DNA of 64,000 nt from Acanthosoma haemorrhoidale. Taxonomy: Eukaryota; Arthropoda; Insecta; Hemiptera; Acanthosomatidae. Positions 62,936 through 64,000 of the stretch are shown here, in pieces. Position numbers and translations under genes: made by a program. The DNA lies in the NCBI GenBank assembly GCA_930367205.1, contig OV884011.1:112831139-112895138 (forward strand). The letters run 5' to 3'. Every line of letters starts with the position of its first letter. Within the stretch, counting starts at the first letter, position 1. Under the pieces are notes generated by a model. It worked only from the letters and a program-made list of their open reading frames with translations, was not told where the DNA came from and ran no database searches.

Positions 62936-64000
62936 CAAAGTGGAAGTATCTTACTATCTCTCTGATTCTACTCTTGAGGTTGCTAATTACAGTTTGTTCA
63001 TTATTTTTAGAATTCCCCAGTATTAGCCCTTCTTTATGGAAATTGATTGACTGCTTCAATGTTTTATTGGTTTATTAGTTTCTCTTCAAAGTCTCCTTCC
63101 TAAGTTCCTATCCTTACCAGAGCTTTTTTGTTTCTGTTTCTCAAGTCAGCACAAGCTTAAAAGTCAAAAATAAATATCCACAGAAATCCAAATTAAAGAA
63201 GAGGTAATATTCCAACATTGATTAAGCTGTAACCTATCTGCCATCTATATTTTTATAACTCATGGCATAAGTCTATCCAAAAATGTTATGTCATTAATAC
63301 AATTTAATAAAAGTTGAGAAATAGTTAACCACATTTAGCAGTTAATTTAGGACAGCATATTTTTTTTTTATCTCTTCACTGTGTGTGCCATTATTTATTG
63401 TTTATTTTATGTTTTCAGTTATTATTTTTCTATTCCTACTGTGTAAGAATAAATAAGATGTCCAGATCAAATTTGATAAAAATTACTATCAAATCTATTG
63501 CAGTGCTTTAAAGAATATTTAACTCAATCTTGCTTTATACGATGTTTTGGATTATGTAATTTAAGTTATCCTATGAGTCTTTTAGTTCCTAATATGAAGC
63601 AATCAAAGTTTAAATTGTAGACTTTAACAGATAAATTTGACTGAGTGAATCTTCTTCACCTATATTTGTTTCTTTCTTAATAATATAAACTTCAAAAGAT
63701 TTCTTAGAGGTTGAAAAATATGTTTCAAAGGCGAAGAATTGTTACAACAGTAAAAACAATGAACTGAAATGCTAAAACTCAACTGACTATACTTTGATTT
63801 TTAATTTTAATTTAATAATGATTATTGATTAAATTTTTACCTCAAATAGGCCATTCTTGTTTTAGATTCCTTATTGCTTGAATTATTTGTAGACATTAGA
63901 GCGCTTGCTTAATGGTGGCAGAACAAATATTGCTTTTTATCTATCTTATTTTTGTGCAACACTTTATTTTTTATCAGTGAAGGGCAGTTAGTTTAGGTCC
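62936..64000. other. Possible 3' untranslated or intron sequence
   Basis: AT-rich and CpG-poor, without an open frame of note. AATAAA-like words occur at about 63,172 and 63,307, either of which could serve a transcript ending here, but they are expected by chance in such DNA. Confidence 0.4.

Overview
The window looks like nuclear DNA of an arthropod, most likely an insect. It is AT-rich with almost no long open frames. The only convincing cellular coding sequence is split into short exons bounded by GT-AG sites with matching phases. The recognisable mobile DNA (mariner, Jockey-like and other non-LTR retrotransposons, a Penelope-type terminal motif) is typical of insect genomes. There is no bacterial-style gene packing, operon, rRNA or CRISPR array. 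I cannot name the species.

Layout. Bases 1 to about 53,500 hold no cellular gene I can support. They are intergenic or very long intronic DNA carrying transposon remnants: two Jockey-like non-LTR fragments on the minus strand (about 1.8-2.6 kb and 37.8-38.9 kb) with a shared 3' tail sequence (2.7-2.9 kb), an internally deleted mariner (26.7-27.5 kb), a 1-kb element with 58-bp inverted ends and a wrecked minus-strand gene resembling a PIN/FEN1-like nuclease (29.6-30.6 kb), a second type of non-LTR reverse transcriptase on the plus strand (32.3-33.1 kb), a decayed hammerhead-ribozyme-like motif of Penelope type (41.3 kb), a 521-bp mariner deletion derivative with nearly intact ends (48.8-49.4 kb) and a tRNA-like, SINE-type segment (53.3 kb). 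Several strong fold-back sequences lie between these.

From about 53.5 kb to the end the DNA changes character: more AT-rich and strongly short of CpG. Here sits the 3' part of a plus-strand gene. Exon A (55,241-55,373) and exon B (57,554-57,695) join in phase into a Gly/Pro/Tyr-rich, probably disordered segment. A CpG-rich symmetric candidate exon (60,900-61,010) and a candidate last exon with a stop codon (62,914-62,935) fit the same reading phase but are less certain. A decayed full-length mariner (55,675-56,942) lies inside the intron between A and B, in the opposite orientation to the gene.

None of the transposon genes looks intact. Each carries stops, frameshifts, deletions or a changed catalytic residue, so none should be active by itself. 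The most unusual item is the 1-kb inverted-repeat element with the PIN/FEN1-like gene remnant. I cannot match it to a transposon superfamily I know, and a database search with its ends and translated pieces would show whether it represents an undescribed family.
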